From: Diploscapter coronatus
Taxonomy: Eukaryota; Nematoda; Chromadorea; Rhabditida; Rhabditidae
Assembly (NCBI GenBank): GCA_964036155.1
Contig: OZ038423.1
Coordinates: 16,755,249-16,819,248 of the forward strand
DNA length: 64,000 bases
Direction of reading: 5' to 3'
A program made the position numbers and the translations under genes. The stretch's first letter is position 1, and each line of letters starts with the position of its first letter. The notes beneath the pieces are model-generated. The model did not search any database. It worked only from the letters and a program-made list of their open reading frames with translations, and was not told where the DNA came from. This document shows positions 46,496 through 58,523 of the stretch, piece after piece.

Positions 46496-49400
46496 ATGCC
46501 CAGTAGCAGCTCGGCCTCGTCTCCTCAGCCAGGCCCCTCTCACGGCAACGGCCACTCCAGCGAGCCCCCAGCCAAGCGCCGCGCTCTCAACGGATCTGCA
46601 GCTTCCGACAACTCTCCACACAGCTCTTCGAATGGAACGAATGGATATGCGCTCCGCAGACATCCGGTATGTTTAGCAAAAAGGAACAATCAAAATGTTC
46701 AGCCTTTAGAAGAGCGAAGTAGATGAGTTCCTGGACGAGGAAGATGAGCAGGACGAGGAGTCGGCAAACGATGAGTCGGATGAAGAGGAAAAGCCAACGC
46801 CGAGAAACAAATATAGACGGTAGGCAGATATGCAAATGATTCCAGCGAAAGATCGTGAGTTATATACTGAAAGCGATTGAAATTGGCTAGCTGTAAGAGC
46901 TGTCTTAGAAAGAAAAGAAAAAACTTAATATTGAGTGAATAGTCGATAACAGACTGGGTGAAATTGAATTCCACTGTTTGAATTTGTTCTCGATAACCTC
47001 TAAGAAAGATCGTTTTTGAATCAATTTTTCAGTTCATCATATTTCCCTTTAAAGATTTTTCTGCTATAGTCTCTAGCACTGAAATTACATTACTTTTTTC
47101 AAAATGATGATGATCCACATTAGGGAATCAGCTGAAGTTGCGAAGAAGAAGATCAAGAGCGATGTGAATCCGTCGGCGCAGCAGAACGGGGACGAGAAGC
47201 CGAAGCACGAAAAGGTTGGTATCTGCAAGAATGGGATGTTTTGGGGCGTTTGCGCTGAAACTGCTTCAAACCCTTGGATATTACCACTTGGGTTTTGGCG
47301 AATATCGTATGTGTTATTCGAATTGGTTGTCGGCTCTCCGAATATATTCATTTTTATTTCAATCAATCTTTCTGAGTTCCGCAAATTCCAGGGCGAACTG
47401 ATCGAGCCGAAAGAGTGCAACTGCGACAAGCAGCATCCTATCGTCAAGAAGAAGTGTTGCTTGGGCATATCGAATAGGTTATTTTCTATCCTCATTTTTG
47501 AATTGATCGCATTTCTTCAGCTGTCTGGGGGAGAATCAAGAAATTGGCTCGAATAGTTTTCACCATCTCACGAAGGGAGAGCACATCTGCCAGGTCTGCT
47601 ACGTGGAACTATGGAAATCGTAAGCTCTAACTTGAACCATTACTTTTATGCTGTCCACTATATTTGTCAACAGCTCTTTTCTTATCATTCACGGCGCTTT
47701 ATCTTGCTCTCTTCACCATTTCCCCGCTACTTTCGCTTGTTTGCGTGTATTTTGCATTGAGGGAGCAACAAAAAGAAGGAACGAAGCGCCATGGGTTTCT
47801 CTTTTTCCACACTCCCAACCTCTATTCGTAGTCAAGTACCAGCCATTGTTGTTGATTAGCCGTTGATAAATACAGAAGGTCTTTTAGGAAATTTGGAAAA
47901 TGAGTTTTCAGTTTGTTTTCGAAGATACAGATTAGTAAATTTTCAGAGGACAGAAGTATCACAGCAAATTTACTGAATGGAAACTGCAATGGTCGACGGA
48001 AAGCAGATGTAAACCAAAACTGAAGTCTTTCGCACAGGTTTATATTTGTTAAAGAAAGTAAATAAAGAGCCTATTTTTTGCAGGATCAAGTTCTTCCGTA
48101 TTGGCTACAGTGCTCTAAATGCAATAAGTACCGTTGCCAGCCACTGGATCCTTGTGGAAAGCCGCCCACGAGAGAAGACATTGCTGCATTTCACTGCACA
48201 AATTGCAAGGAGCCTGAGGATGAGGTAATATTTTCAACTTTGTCGAAAAGTACTACTAGATTTTTTAATGAAATTTTAGAGGAAATTAATTGATGCATCT
48301 TTGTTTTTTTTTTCATTTAAAATGTAAAAACTGCATTTAAAGCGCGATATCTCAACTTTGATAAATCGAATTACTCTTCCAGAAAGTACCACTCGCAAAG
48401 GACATCTCGTTCATGCACTCGTTCTCCACTCTACCCTACCTGCAGAATTCTCCCACTGCCAAATATCTCCATCTCCATTACTTTTTCGATGAATGCGGGA
48501 TGTCGCCTATCGTCTCCAACTACGAATTCACTCAACAAGGTACTTTTAATTTACTTTTTACTAGATCAGTTTATAGTTTAATGAACTTATCTTTCCTCAA
48601 GCTAACAATTATTATTATCACTTTTCATATTTCTTTCAAAATCCTCCCCGAAACCCTACTGAAACTCCCCGTTTCACCACCGTGATATTACTACTTCTCA
48701 CCAGTCTATCGTTTCTCACCTCGCGCTTCAAACAAGCCTTACTATGGAAGGTCAGAATAAAAAGATGGTCAATCTCAATAAATCATACACCATTTTGCTC
48801 GTCTCTGAATGGAGATCACGACGGACGATATAATTGTTTTTGTCTAATCGATCCCCTTTTCAGTGGGCGGGGCTTCGGAATTGACAATTTTGTAAGGGAA
48901 TGATACAAAGATGGACGACGTTTCAGGTCATTTTCTTAGAAAAATGATAATTATTGCTAGTTAGGTATAATTAAATCGTTTTCATAAAATATTATCGAGA
49001 ATTATGGAAAAAAACATAAATTTTCTAACAACGATAGACAGCACTATGCACATTGCAATGTAAACGTTCATTTTGACGCAAACTGCTCATCTTCTGCTCA
49101 GATACTTGAAATATTTGATAAATTTACGATTAACCTCTGATAAAGAGATACAGAAAATTGACAATTTCATTCGTCAAAACATTAATAATTTTTGAAAATG
49201 AGTCTAGGCAAAAATGGATTACACCGTTCGATTGCTCATCATCAGCCGAGTTCAACGGTATAGGTTTCATTGGGAGTTTCCACCTTGCGTTCGCGGACTT
49301 CCCTAGCTATAAAGAGCGGATAAGAATCGAATAAAAGCTAGTAAGACTTGAATAAGCCTATTATCCCTATCAGCTTTCACCCTATCTACTCTTCTTCATT

Positions 49401-52400
49401 CTTTACAAAGCTCGTTTGAAGCGCCTTTATGAAAAACAGACCGGTGAGAAGTAGTAAAAGCATCGTGGTGAAACGATAGGTTTTGTAAGAGCCTTCTTCC
49501 CTTTTCAGAACAATCGACCAGTTCATTTCTGTACCCTTTCCACATCCCTGAAGAGCAATCAATGGCCTTTTGCTTCCGACCGGATGTTATGGAATACGAC
49601 GAGCATGTAAGACAAGCATTTGAGTCCAATCACTTATTTCTTATTTGTTTCAGAAAGCCTTCCACGAATTCAACGTGGAGAACACTCCCTACTTGGCACT
49701 TCGCAACCTGATTGTGACTCTGTGGACAATCAACCCATTCAAGTACCTGTCTCTGCCCGCCTGCCAGCCTTACATCGTCTGCCGAGGCCTCTCTCGTATT
49801 TGGCACTGTGAATTGGCAAAGCGTGTTCATTCCTACTTGGAGATGAAAGGAGCCATCAACTTTGGAATCCTCGAATTCCCGAGGCCGATCAAGCAAGATG
49901 GATCAAAGGTAAGAAATGCTTATCTTCGTTCGAAAGAATTTTTTAAACACTAGTTTGGTCAATGTACTTACTTTTATCTTCATTCCATGGCCTTTTTTCG
50001 AAATTCGTTTTCAAAATACTTGGCATTCCGATGAATTGTGCGTTTTTCTTCGGTTTCAAAAATCTCTAATTTTTATGTGCTCTCTTTTTTTCATGGAATT
50101 TCAAAACGTTTCTTACATTGATCTCATTTCTTCGAGTTTTAACCACTTATTCACAAAGTTCTAATGTTGCAAAATATACCGTATTTTCTCTAATAGAAGA
50201 GCATCCCCAAATGCCAGAACTACTTATTGCCTAACTAAAACAATCCTTGGAAGTTTTATAATGTTTTCTAGAGTATAGAGTAGATTTATTTTTGATTCTA
50301 GGCTTCTACGATCATCAGATCGAAAGCTATGACGGATTGAAAATTTCGAATTTGTCGAAAATTAGGGTTGAAAGTAGAAGAGCATGCCCTTCAATTAGAG
50401 GGAATACGGTAGATTTGCAGAAACAGAAGAAACTAATTTCAGAAACAGCTAGAAGTGATCATTATTGGAGGAGGCATTTCTGGACTAACTGCGGCTAGAC
50501 AGCTGAGGAGCATGGGAGCTGTTGTGAAGTTGCTGGAAGCGAAGGCGCATGTCGGAGGGAGGATGCAGGACGATTGGAGTCTGGGAGTGGCTGTGGGATG
50601 CGGTGCGCAGCTCGTCACTGGAACCATCAATAATCCAATCGTGCTCATGTGTGAACAGGTAGACTTTTCATTCAATATAATTTATCATAATTGACTTGTA
50701 TAACAATGCACAGATTTCTCAAGAGTCAATATTAGAAGATATTTTTTCATATCTGCAAATTTGTTACTGGAATGGGATGTTCTTGATTTCATAAGTTTCA
50801 AATTTTTAGTATCCTACCCTGGTTAAATTATATGTGAAGATCTATTCGTAAAGATTATCTTTTATTGCAGCTCATATTTTCAAAAATTCGAGATATAATC
50901 TGTCTTAATCTCAATTGGAATGCGAAATCAAATTCCGATTAAGAATGTTTTTGCTATTAATTCTGACTCTGCAAACTTCTTTTCTCCTTGTCTCCTGAAT
51001 CGTCTAACAAATTAATCTGTCATGTTTCTTGAAGATGCCAGAATTGACTTCATCTGTATCTGTTGTATTTTCAGTTGGGTGTGAACTACCGCACAGTGGG
51101 TCATTACTGCCCTTTGGTGGACGCGAAACTGGGCCGGTTGGTGGATCCGAAGGTGGATCGAATGGCTGAGGAGCACTTCAACTGTGTGCTGGATGGACTC
51201 TTTCACTGGAAGACGCACACCAAGGGGGAGGATAGGAATCTATACGGTCGGTCGACACTTTCCCCTACATAACGAAAAAGAAAAATACTAGTGAGAGTGA
51301 GGAAGGTTTTCGAGTTTTAACAATATCTAAATTTAGTGCATGCAATTATCATTTCTAGCTTTATCTAAATATTTTAATGAGACGAGCTATAATTGCACAA
51401 TTACTGCTGCTAGGTTTATGAACTATTATTTACTGAAATTTTACTGAACTTTTTCACTTTACTCGATTTCATCACTATTTTGAAGGGAAATGATGCAATT
51501 TCTTCGTGGCATGGCTTATTTTCACTCTTTCTCAACTCGGTTCTTCCTATTTTCTATTGATCATTGACGCTTAGTGTCTGCATTTGAGTGTGCGTAGCGG
51601 TTCAGTGTAGTCTGTACCCTTCCTCTTCACATTCTCTGACCTTTTCCGATCAGTATCAACATTTCATACACTTCTTTCTTCACAACAGGGTTTCCTTCAT
51701 TTTCTCGCTGTTGCATCATGGATTATATCATTTGTGCTTTTCGTTTATTTCATCATCATGTCTGAGTATTTATTCATTGAGTATTTATTTGTCTTCCTTT
51801 CGTTTTCCTTTCGCCTTCCATATCTTTGCTCTCTCGATTGATAAGATAGTTGTATGCACTTGTTTCTCGATTTTTATTCAAATCGTTGATTTTTCCCCCG
51901 AATTTACTTCGTGCAATTTATTCGCGTCGATTTTTAGTTATTTTTCGCGTCTTCGTTCTTTATCCATTTCTCTCATAACTTATGTTTTCATTTAGAGAGA
52001 TTTAACTGATGGCAGGACCATCTCGCTCGTCTCCATCCACTTCGAAGGAGAAGCGGACTAAACCTACGGGATGCATAGAGAAATTACTCAATAGGGTAAA
52101 TTGTGTCTATCCATTTACTTATTTTACCATTTTATTGCTTTATTTCAGCAGGGCAATTGTGTCGGATTTCTGGACATCCTAATCACAGCTCTGGCTGCCT
52201 CTCTCGTCAGCTATTTTCTATTCACTCATTTGTATCGTGATTCGTCCATTGTCGTAAGAGCACTAACAATCTTTTTTGTCCTTATTTCCATATTGCAGCC
52301 CTACAACTCTACCCAGCTCTACACAACCAGGCACCTAGCTGATGGCTCTTCGGAATGGGAAATTTTCGTCGTCACAGACCTCGATCACGACAGCAAGACT

Positions 52401-55400
52401 GCCGATGGGAAGAAGTGGCAGAGTCTCGCGAAGCGAGGCACTCTGAAGTATGAGAACTTGTACTTCATTCATTCTAATGGCTGGATTGCAGATTAGCGAA
52501 AGACCAGAAGAAGGCGGAAGTGAAGTGGAGAGACGCAGAGGATTTCTACCTGTCGACGAACATCGCTGCGGGCGGCAGGGCCATGGAATTGTCGGATCTG
52601 GCCGCCTTCGATGGAAGACTCTTGACCTGCGACGACAGGACTGGACTCATATTCTGGGTCGAGAACAAACAGGCAAATGATTTGTTTCTTTTTGTAACTC
52701 ATTTCGGGCGATTTTTTCGTTCACTTCTAAAGAATAGCGATCTGCAAGGCTTCAATTTCAAAAGCATTGTGATTCTGGAAATTTCAAAAACGAGATTATA
52801 GAAAGAGCACTACATACAGAATTAGAGCAATTTTGTTATCAGCATTGAAACCGTTTTCGAATTTCTTTCCCGTTTCTTTCCGTAATATCGTTGTGTTGCT
52901 AAATCCAAAATTGACAAAATAATGCGAATTGTGTAAATTTTATCATGTCGTATTAGAAATAGCGCTTCCTTTACCCTACATTAAGGGTGTTTGGAATTGC
53001 GATTCTAGAGTCACGACAAATTTCGACTCTGATTACGAATTTTAAATTGAAACTCCGAACAGCCCTGTTCTACATGCAATTTCAGTATTTCTATATTCAG
53101 GCGATTCCCTGGCTGATCGTGAATGACGGGCCAGGAAATGTGATAAAAGGACTGAAAGCAGAGTGGATGACTGTGAAGGGCGAGGAGCTGTTTGTGGGAG
53201 GACTGGGTAAGGAGTGGACGACTACAAGTGGAGAGTACGTCAACGACCATCCGATGTGGATCAAGAAAGTCAACGCTAAAGGAGCTGTAAGTTTATTTTT
53301 GAGGATATTTATAATCTTGAAAACAATATGGTAGGTGGAGATTAGTTTTCGTTACTCTGAAGTTTTCTAACTCGCTTTGAAGAAATGATAATTAGAAAAC
53401 TGGGACTTCGAAGAAATTTCGATACATGGATTATTCGCAACTTCACGACATCACGATCGATTAATTTCGTAGCCCTTTCTGGTGATGTCTTCAGAAATTG
53501 GGTCGCGAAAATAAAAAATTTTGTATAAAATTGGTTGCCAAATTTATGAATCGCAAAGTCGAGAAAAATCTCAATTGCCGAAAAAATCGTTTAGAAACGA
53601 CTTTTAGGATTGATGCTAGAAAATGTCGTCTTTATCATTATCGATGCCTTTCCAGGTAACTCACATCAACTGGAAAGACGTGTTCGTTCGAGTTCGAGCA
53701 GCAATCGGCATTCAATATCCCGGCTACATGATCCACGAAGCAGTGCAGTGGTCAGACGTGCACGGCAAGTGGTTCTTCCTGCCTCGCAGAGCCAGCAACG
53801 ATACATATTCTGAAGAGGCTGATGAGACGAGGCATGCAGAGTGATTGAGGGAATGTGTGAATGAGGCATGAGAATTGCAGAGGCACGAACTACATGGTCG
53901 TTGGAAGCGAGGAACTGACACAATTCAATGCAGTCAGAATCGACACTGATGGAAACACGAGGAAGGGATATTCTGCATTCCAATTCATTCCGGGCACTAA
54001 GGTAAGTCATTTGAAATAAATAGCTGTGAGGTTTGCTTCTGAAAATATCTCTATTGGAAGAGCATAAATTGTGGAACAAGAAATAGTTGAAAAATGTACG
54101 ATTTCTATTGCTTAAAATTTGAACGAATAATATGCAGAAGAAACATTTTCATAGATTTTCTATTCCTAATATGAATTTTTCAAGTTGTAAATTGCGAATT
54201 TGCAAAATATCGAAGAGATTTTTTAAGAGCTGAATGAATATGCAAATGGAATGGAGTGCTGTGTTTAACGATGCATTTCAGGACAGTCTGATCGTGGCAC
54301 TGAAATCAGAGGAGAAGGACGGCAAACCTGTCGCCAGCTACATCAGTGTATTCGATCTGCATGGGCACGTCATTATGGAAGACCAGAAATTGCAAGGGTC
54401 TTACAAATTCGAAGGCCTTGCTTTTGTTACGGTTCAGTAACGGCAACATTTCAGCTAAATTTAAACGGGCATTTTTTTCTAATTCACTTGTCTCGGGAAG
54501 ATATCAATTTTTAGAGATCTATTATTTGGTTGTTTTTTAGATTTAATAGAATAAATTATTTGAAGTTTATCTTTGTTATAAATTTATAAACTTCTAACAA
54601 ACGTGAGAGAGAAAGAGATTCCAAATCAGCGTTTTAACCTACTCGTCAAATTGACATTGAATCAAATTTTCATTTCAGAACAACTTCAAACAGTGCACAC
54701 GGAGTTGCTGAAGAAGAGCGGAGTGAAGTGGACGGACGCCGAGGAACGAGTCTTCCAGTGGCAGATCGGCAATCTCGAATTCGCTTGCGGAGCTAAACTT
54801 GACCAAGTATAAATTACGTGAAATTATTTGAAATTCAGTCACTATTCTATCATGGTATTCTAAAAGAAACTGATCTTTAATACAATTCTTTAAAAGAATT
54901 AGAAATGTAGTCTCATCAACCAGGTTTGACTAGGTGAATTTTGAAAATTATTGAAGCAAAAACGAAGCGGAAATCCGCCAAAATGAAAGTTACCTTTACT
55001 CCTTTCCAATAATTTTTATAACATTCTTTTGGAACATGTTTGAATTTCACTTTTTCAACAAACTTTAAGGTTTCTTGGCGAAACTGGGATCAGAACGAGT
55101 CGGTTGCTCTGTTTGCCGGAGCACATGCCCTCTTGACTGATGGATCGGGAGAGATCATTAAGAAACTATCAGGTATTTGGTTCATTCATAATTTGAATCT
55201 TCGTACCAAGTATTGTTTGATTCATAAATCTTGGAGGTGCAAAGTGGTTAACGGTTTTTTCTCCGGTATATTAAAAAGGGAAGAATAGAACGTGAAAAAG
55301 ACGGACATAAAGTCATGTCTTCCCCCTATTTTCGATGCTCCAAACTTACATTAGCACTCGATACTACCAAGGTTAGCTACAATTTGGCTAAGATAGGCGA

Positions 55401-57561
55401 CATTAAAATTTTATTTCTACTAAGATTAAAGTAGACTGCGAACTTAAACCGAATAATAGAGATGATATGAATATGATTGCAGAAGGAACTGACATTCGAG
55501 CGAGTCACGTGGTGGACAGAATCGAGTGGGGCAGCGAGAGGGCGAAAGCGGCCGTGTACTGCAAAAATGGGAAAAAGTATCAAGCTGATAAGATACTCAT
55601 TGCCGTGCCTCTGGCCGTGCTGCAGAAGGAACACATCAAATTCCGACCGCCTCTGCCAGAGAGAAAGAGAGATGCAATCAGCAAAATAGGGACTGGTCTA
55701 ATCGAGAAGGTTGGAATTTCTGTCAATTTAAAAAGGAAAAAACAGCATTTCGATAAAGAAATTGCTTTCAAACTATTTTATTTTTTGGGTTCGCGCAGAC
55801 TTATCCCACTTCTCATTATTGTTTCCCTTTGCAAAAATGGAATAAATCTACACGCGCCACAATTTTCCTCTTCTATCATAATAAATCATCTGAGAAACTT
55901 CGGTTCTAATGTCATATAAATCATTCTTAACCCACGGCAGTCAAACATGTATCTATTTTCAGGTAGCCGTCCGCTTCCCTCGTCGTTTCTGGTCTCATTT
56001 GCTGAGCAAAGGCGGTTCTCTGGACTACTTCAGTCATGTCCCAAAATCGAGCGACCAACGCGGTCTCTTCAACATGTTCTACGATTTCTCAACTCAGGTA
56101 AAGATTTTGTCACGTCATGATGAATGCTTTTTCGTATTCGAAAACTTGTTTTGAATATCATACTATCGTTTTAGATTTTTACCTTGCATAAATTTACAAG
56201 TCGAGCTATCTCGAAGAAAAATGAATTATGCAATCATAAAATTAAAACTAAACCTCCGATATCTCGATAAACAAAAAAGATCTTCTATCTCGGAGCTATA
56301 CTTCTGCATTTCAGAATCCGAATGCAAAGACTCAGAACTACGTCCTGATGTCGTATTGCTGTGGAGATAGTGTGGACATCGTGAACAAGAACAGCGATTT
56401 GGAAGTGGTAAGGATCTTCTGCCAGACGCTTCAGGATATGTTCCCGAATGAGGTATTATTATTATTAGTTTCTGATTTAATTGTATTTATAGGATGCGTC
56501 TTAATTACTGTCCTATTTTATACTAGATCGAAAAATTCATTGAAGAATATAGAAATGTAATATCCAGAATTGCACTTAAATTTGCTGTAGTTTCCTTTAG
56601 AAGAAATTCTGATAATGCTGTATCAAAAAATTCTGCCTAATTATGGAAGAAAATATTTCGTGAATCGAGAAAAATTGGAAATTGACAGTATTCACATGGC
56701 GCACTTGTGTTATCTTTCCAATTCTAGCAAATTCCCGAACCAACCGGCCACGTTGTGACTCATTGGGGTCGCGATCCAAACATCGGAATGTCCTACTCAT
56801 TCGTCAAGGAAAGTGCTACTGGAGAGGATTACGATGTGATTGCTGAGGATGTCGAAGATCGACTCTACTTCTGTGGAGAGGTAAACTATCGAATTTTAGA
56901 AACATTTTCGCAGAAGTTATCATGGCAAAATATTGGACAAAGTCGAGTCGTGGATACAGTGAAATTTTAAAAGAAAACAATATCGAGAAACGATTGCAAA
57001 TTTCGAAATTCCACATCGACAGTTAAAAATTTCTGAAATCAAATCCAATTTGAAACCTCGTTTATCTCTGACTTCTCAAATTTCATACAACCGGGGGAAA
57101 ATGTAGTGCCAAAATATCCTCGATGATGTAACTTAGAAATTAGTGAAGTAAAGTAGAAAAAATAGCCCAACACGAAAAATTGGCAAGAATTGAATCCCAA
57201 AATGAGCACGTTTTGGAAACAATTCCAGCGAATGCAATTATTTTAAGCTGATTTTTGACAGAAGTTTTTCATTGGATTTATCACTGATCTAGATCTCGTC
57301 TTTTACGCTTTCGCAGTCTAAACATGACTCGTTCCCTATTTTGGAGGTCTCCGTACTACACCAATTTTTGAACACTTCCGCGCTTTTGCCGAGGGCGGAA
57401 CTTGCGCTCTCTACCTAAACTTCTAATTAAAATTGAACCTGCAGGGCACGAACCGATTCTTCCCTCAGACCATGACAGGCGCTTATGTGAGTGGACTGCG
57501 AGAAGCTGGAAAAATCACGGGATCATACAGATCTGATGCAAGTTCGAATAAGAAGAAGTAA
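46496..57561 (+). CDS. KDM1B/LSD2-type FAD-dependent histone demethylase
   Basis: Nuclear flavin amine oxidase expected to remove methyl groups from H3K4me1/2. Nineteen exons: 46496-46666, 46710-46819, 47124-47214, 47392-47477, 47521-47619, 47947-48037, 48084-48224, 48383-48539, 49509-49606, 49654-49908, 50443-50658, 51075-51246, 54679-54806, 55070-55172, 55483-55709, 55963-56097, 56315-56452, 56728-56880, 57445-57561; 2688 nt, 895 residues. Order: acidic Ser-rich leader, C4H2C2 zinc finger (CNCDKQ...CQVC), CW zinc finger ([14 protein letters not shown]), SWIRM ([13 protein letters not shown]), FAD-binding [17 protein letters not shown], then the oxidase domain with [21 protein letters not shown], and [20 protein letters not shown]. 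The CW finger and lack of a tower insert make it LSD2 rather than LSD1 (C. elegans AMX-1 is the expected relative). Intron 12 (51247-54678) contains another complete gene on the same strand. Confidence 0.95.
51247..52008 (+). promoter_or_regulatory. Upstream region of the nested apyrase gene, inside KDM1B intron 12
   Basis: About 760 bases after KDM1B exon 12. From about 51590 on it is strongly T/C-rich, ending in TTTTCATTTAG at 51985-51995, 13 nt before the apyrase ATG, which suits a trans-splice acceptor. If the nested gene has its own promoter it should be here. Confidence 0.45.
52009..54440 (+). CDS. Calcium-dependent apyrase, CANT1 family, nested in a KDM1B intron
   Basis: Nucleoside diphosphatase (UDP/GDP preferring) of the ER/Golgi lumen, needed for glycosylation by removing nucleotide inhibitors. 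Eight exons: 52009-52095, 52149-52253, 52299-52447, 52492-52672, 53101-53286, 53656-53840, 53881-54001, 54282-54440; 1173 nt, 390 residues, near the family length. A short cytosolic N-terminus is followed by a membrane anchor at ~35-55 ([19 protein letters not shown]), then the five-bladed propeller: [75 protein letters not shown] and YKFEGL. The intron after 52672 starts with GC and no GT alternative keeps the frame. One intron is only 40 nt. The gene is wholly inside intron 12 of the histone demethylase on the same strand; the host's next exon starts 238 nt after this stop. Confidence 0.93.
57090..57430. repeat. Dispersed intronic repeat, copy 3
   Basis: This stretch in the last KDM1B intron matches the copy at 14045-14365, including the run AAATGAGCACGTTTT, a CTGATTTTTG block and a TTTATCACTGATCTAGA block also seen at 20570. 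It ends 14 nt before exon 19. Confidence 0.5.
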
Positions 57562-58523
57562 TTTTTCAGCTAATTTTTAATAGCCACATAACTTTCTTGT
57601 ATCTTTTATATGGTTTATCTTGGATGATGGTTGTTTATAAGCTGAGTAAGAAATATTTCATTTGTGTATGGTAATAACTTGTTGTTAAATCATTTTTCCA
57701 AATATATGATGCTATCTATAGTATTTAACTTTCACATATCCAAATATAAATCGAATGTATGATCGTCCATTTCAAACACCCTCAAACCTTTCGTTCGCTT
57801 ATTCCAAATAACCTCTACGATTTGCCAAAGTCACTCTAAACATGTACTGAAATTTTTCATAATTCTTTCATTTGTGTGAATTTTTTGATAATCTGTATAC
57901 CCTTTTGAATAAACCATGCGGTTTTACATTTTATTTAATTAACATAAACTATTTACTGACTGACACGACGAAGTAACATTACTCGTACAGAAAAAAGAAA
58001 AATCGAACTGAAGACTTTGCAATAGGTCCCTGATAAGATATGGAAACTGAGTTGAGAAATAATGTGTCTAGTACAGATGAAATTTTTAAAATCCAGTCCT
58101 TCTACTTGGTTTTGGTACAGTAAAAATGTCATCACTTCAGAAATGCAAAGTCATACGGAGGTATTGGCAAGAAGTAGTCAAATTTAACCAAATATACTGG
58201 ATGGCGAACTGGGAATCGAATAAAGCTGCTAATGCAAGAGAAACAATGGGAGGTGAAACAGGATAAAACTAAATAATACTGGTAATTGCGCTATTGGTGA
58301 ATGATAAAAAGCGATCCCGCAGAAATAGACTAGCGGACCCGAATTGATTCTAAATGTTCTGATGGAAAAATAGAAAGAAGAGCGGAATGAACAAGTAAAT
58401 AATAAATAATAATAAAAGATAAAAATAAACTGACACAGGTGAATTGATTTGTCGAGGAAGTTTCGAGAGTTGAATGTTTGAATGAGTGAGAATGGGGAAA
58501 GGAGAGGGAGAGGGGGAGACGAT
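57562..58523. other. Convergent intergenic region, KDM1B / RNF146
   Basis: About 960 bases between two stop codons facing each other, AT-rich. It should carry both 3' UTRs. I see no exon, repeat or RNA gene. Confidence 0.55.

Noticed and set aside
46064..46726. 220-residue plus-strand frame upstream of KDM1B
   Set aside because: Its first two thirds are antisense to the carrier's first exon and promoter; only the part from 46496 is KDM1B exon 1.
53832..53880. GC donor after ACGAG in the apyrase
   Set aside because: A GT donor 9 nt further (53841) keeps the same frame, so it was preferred and not counted as GC-AG.
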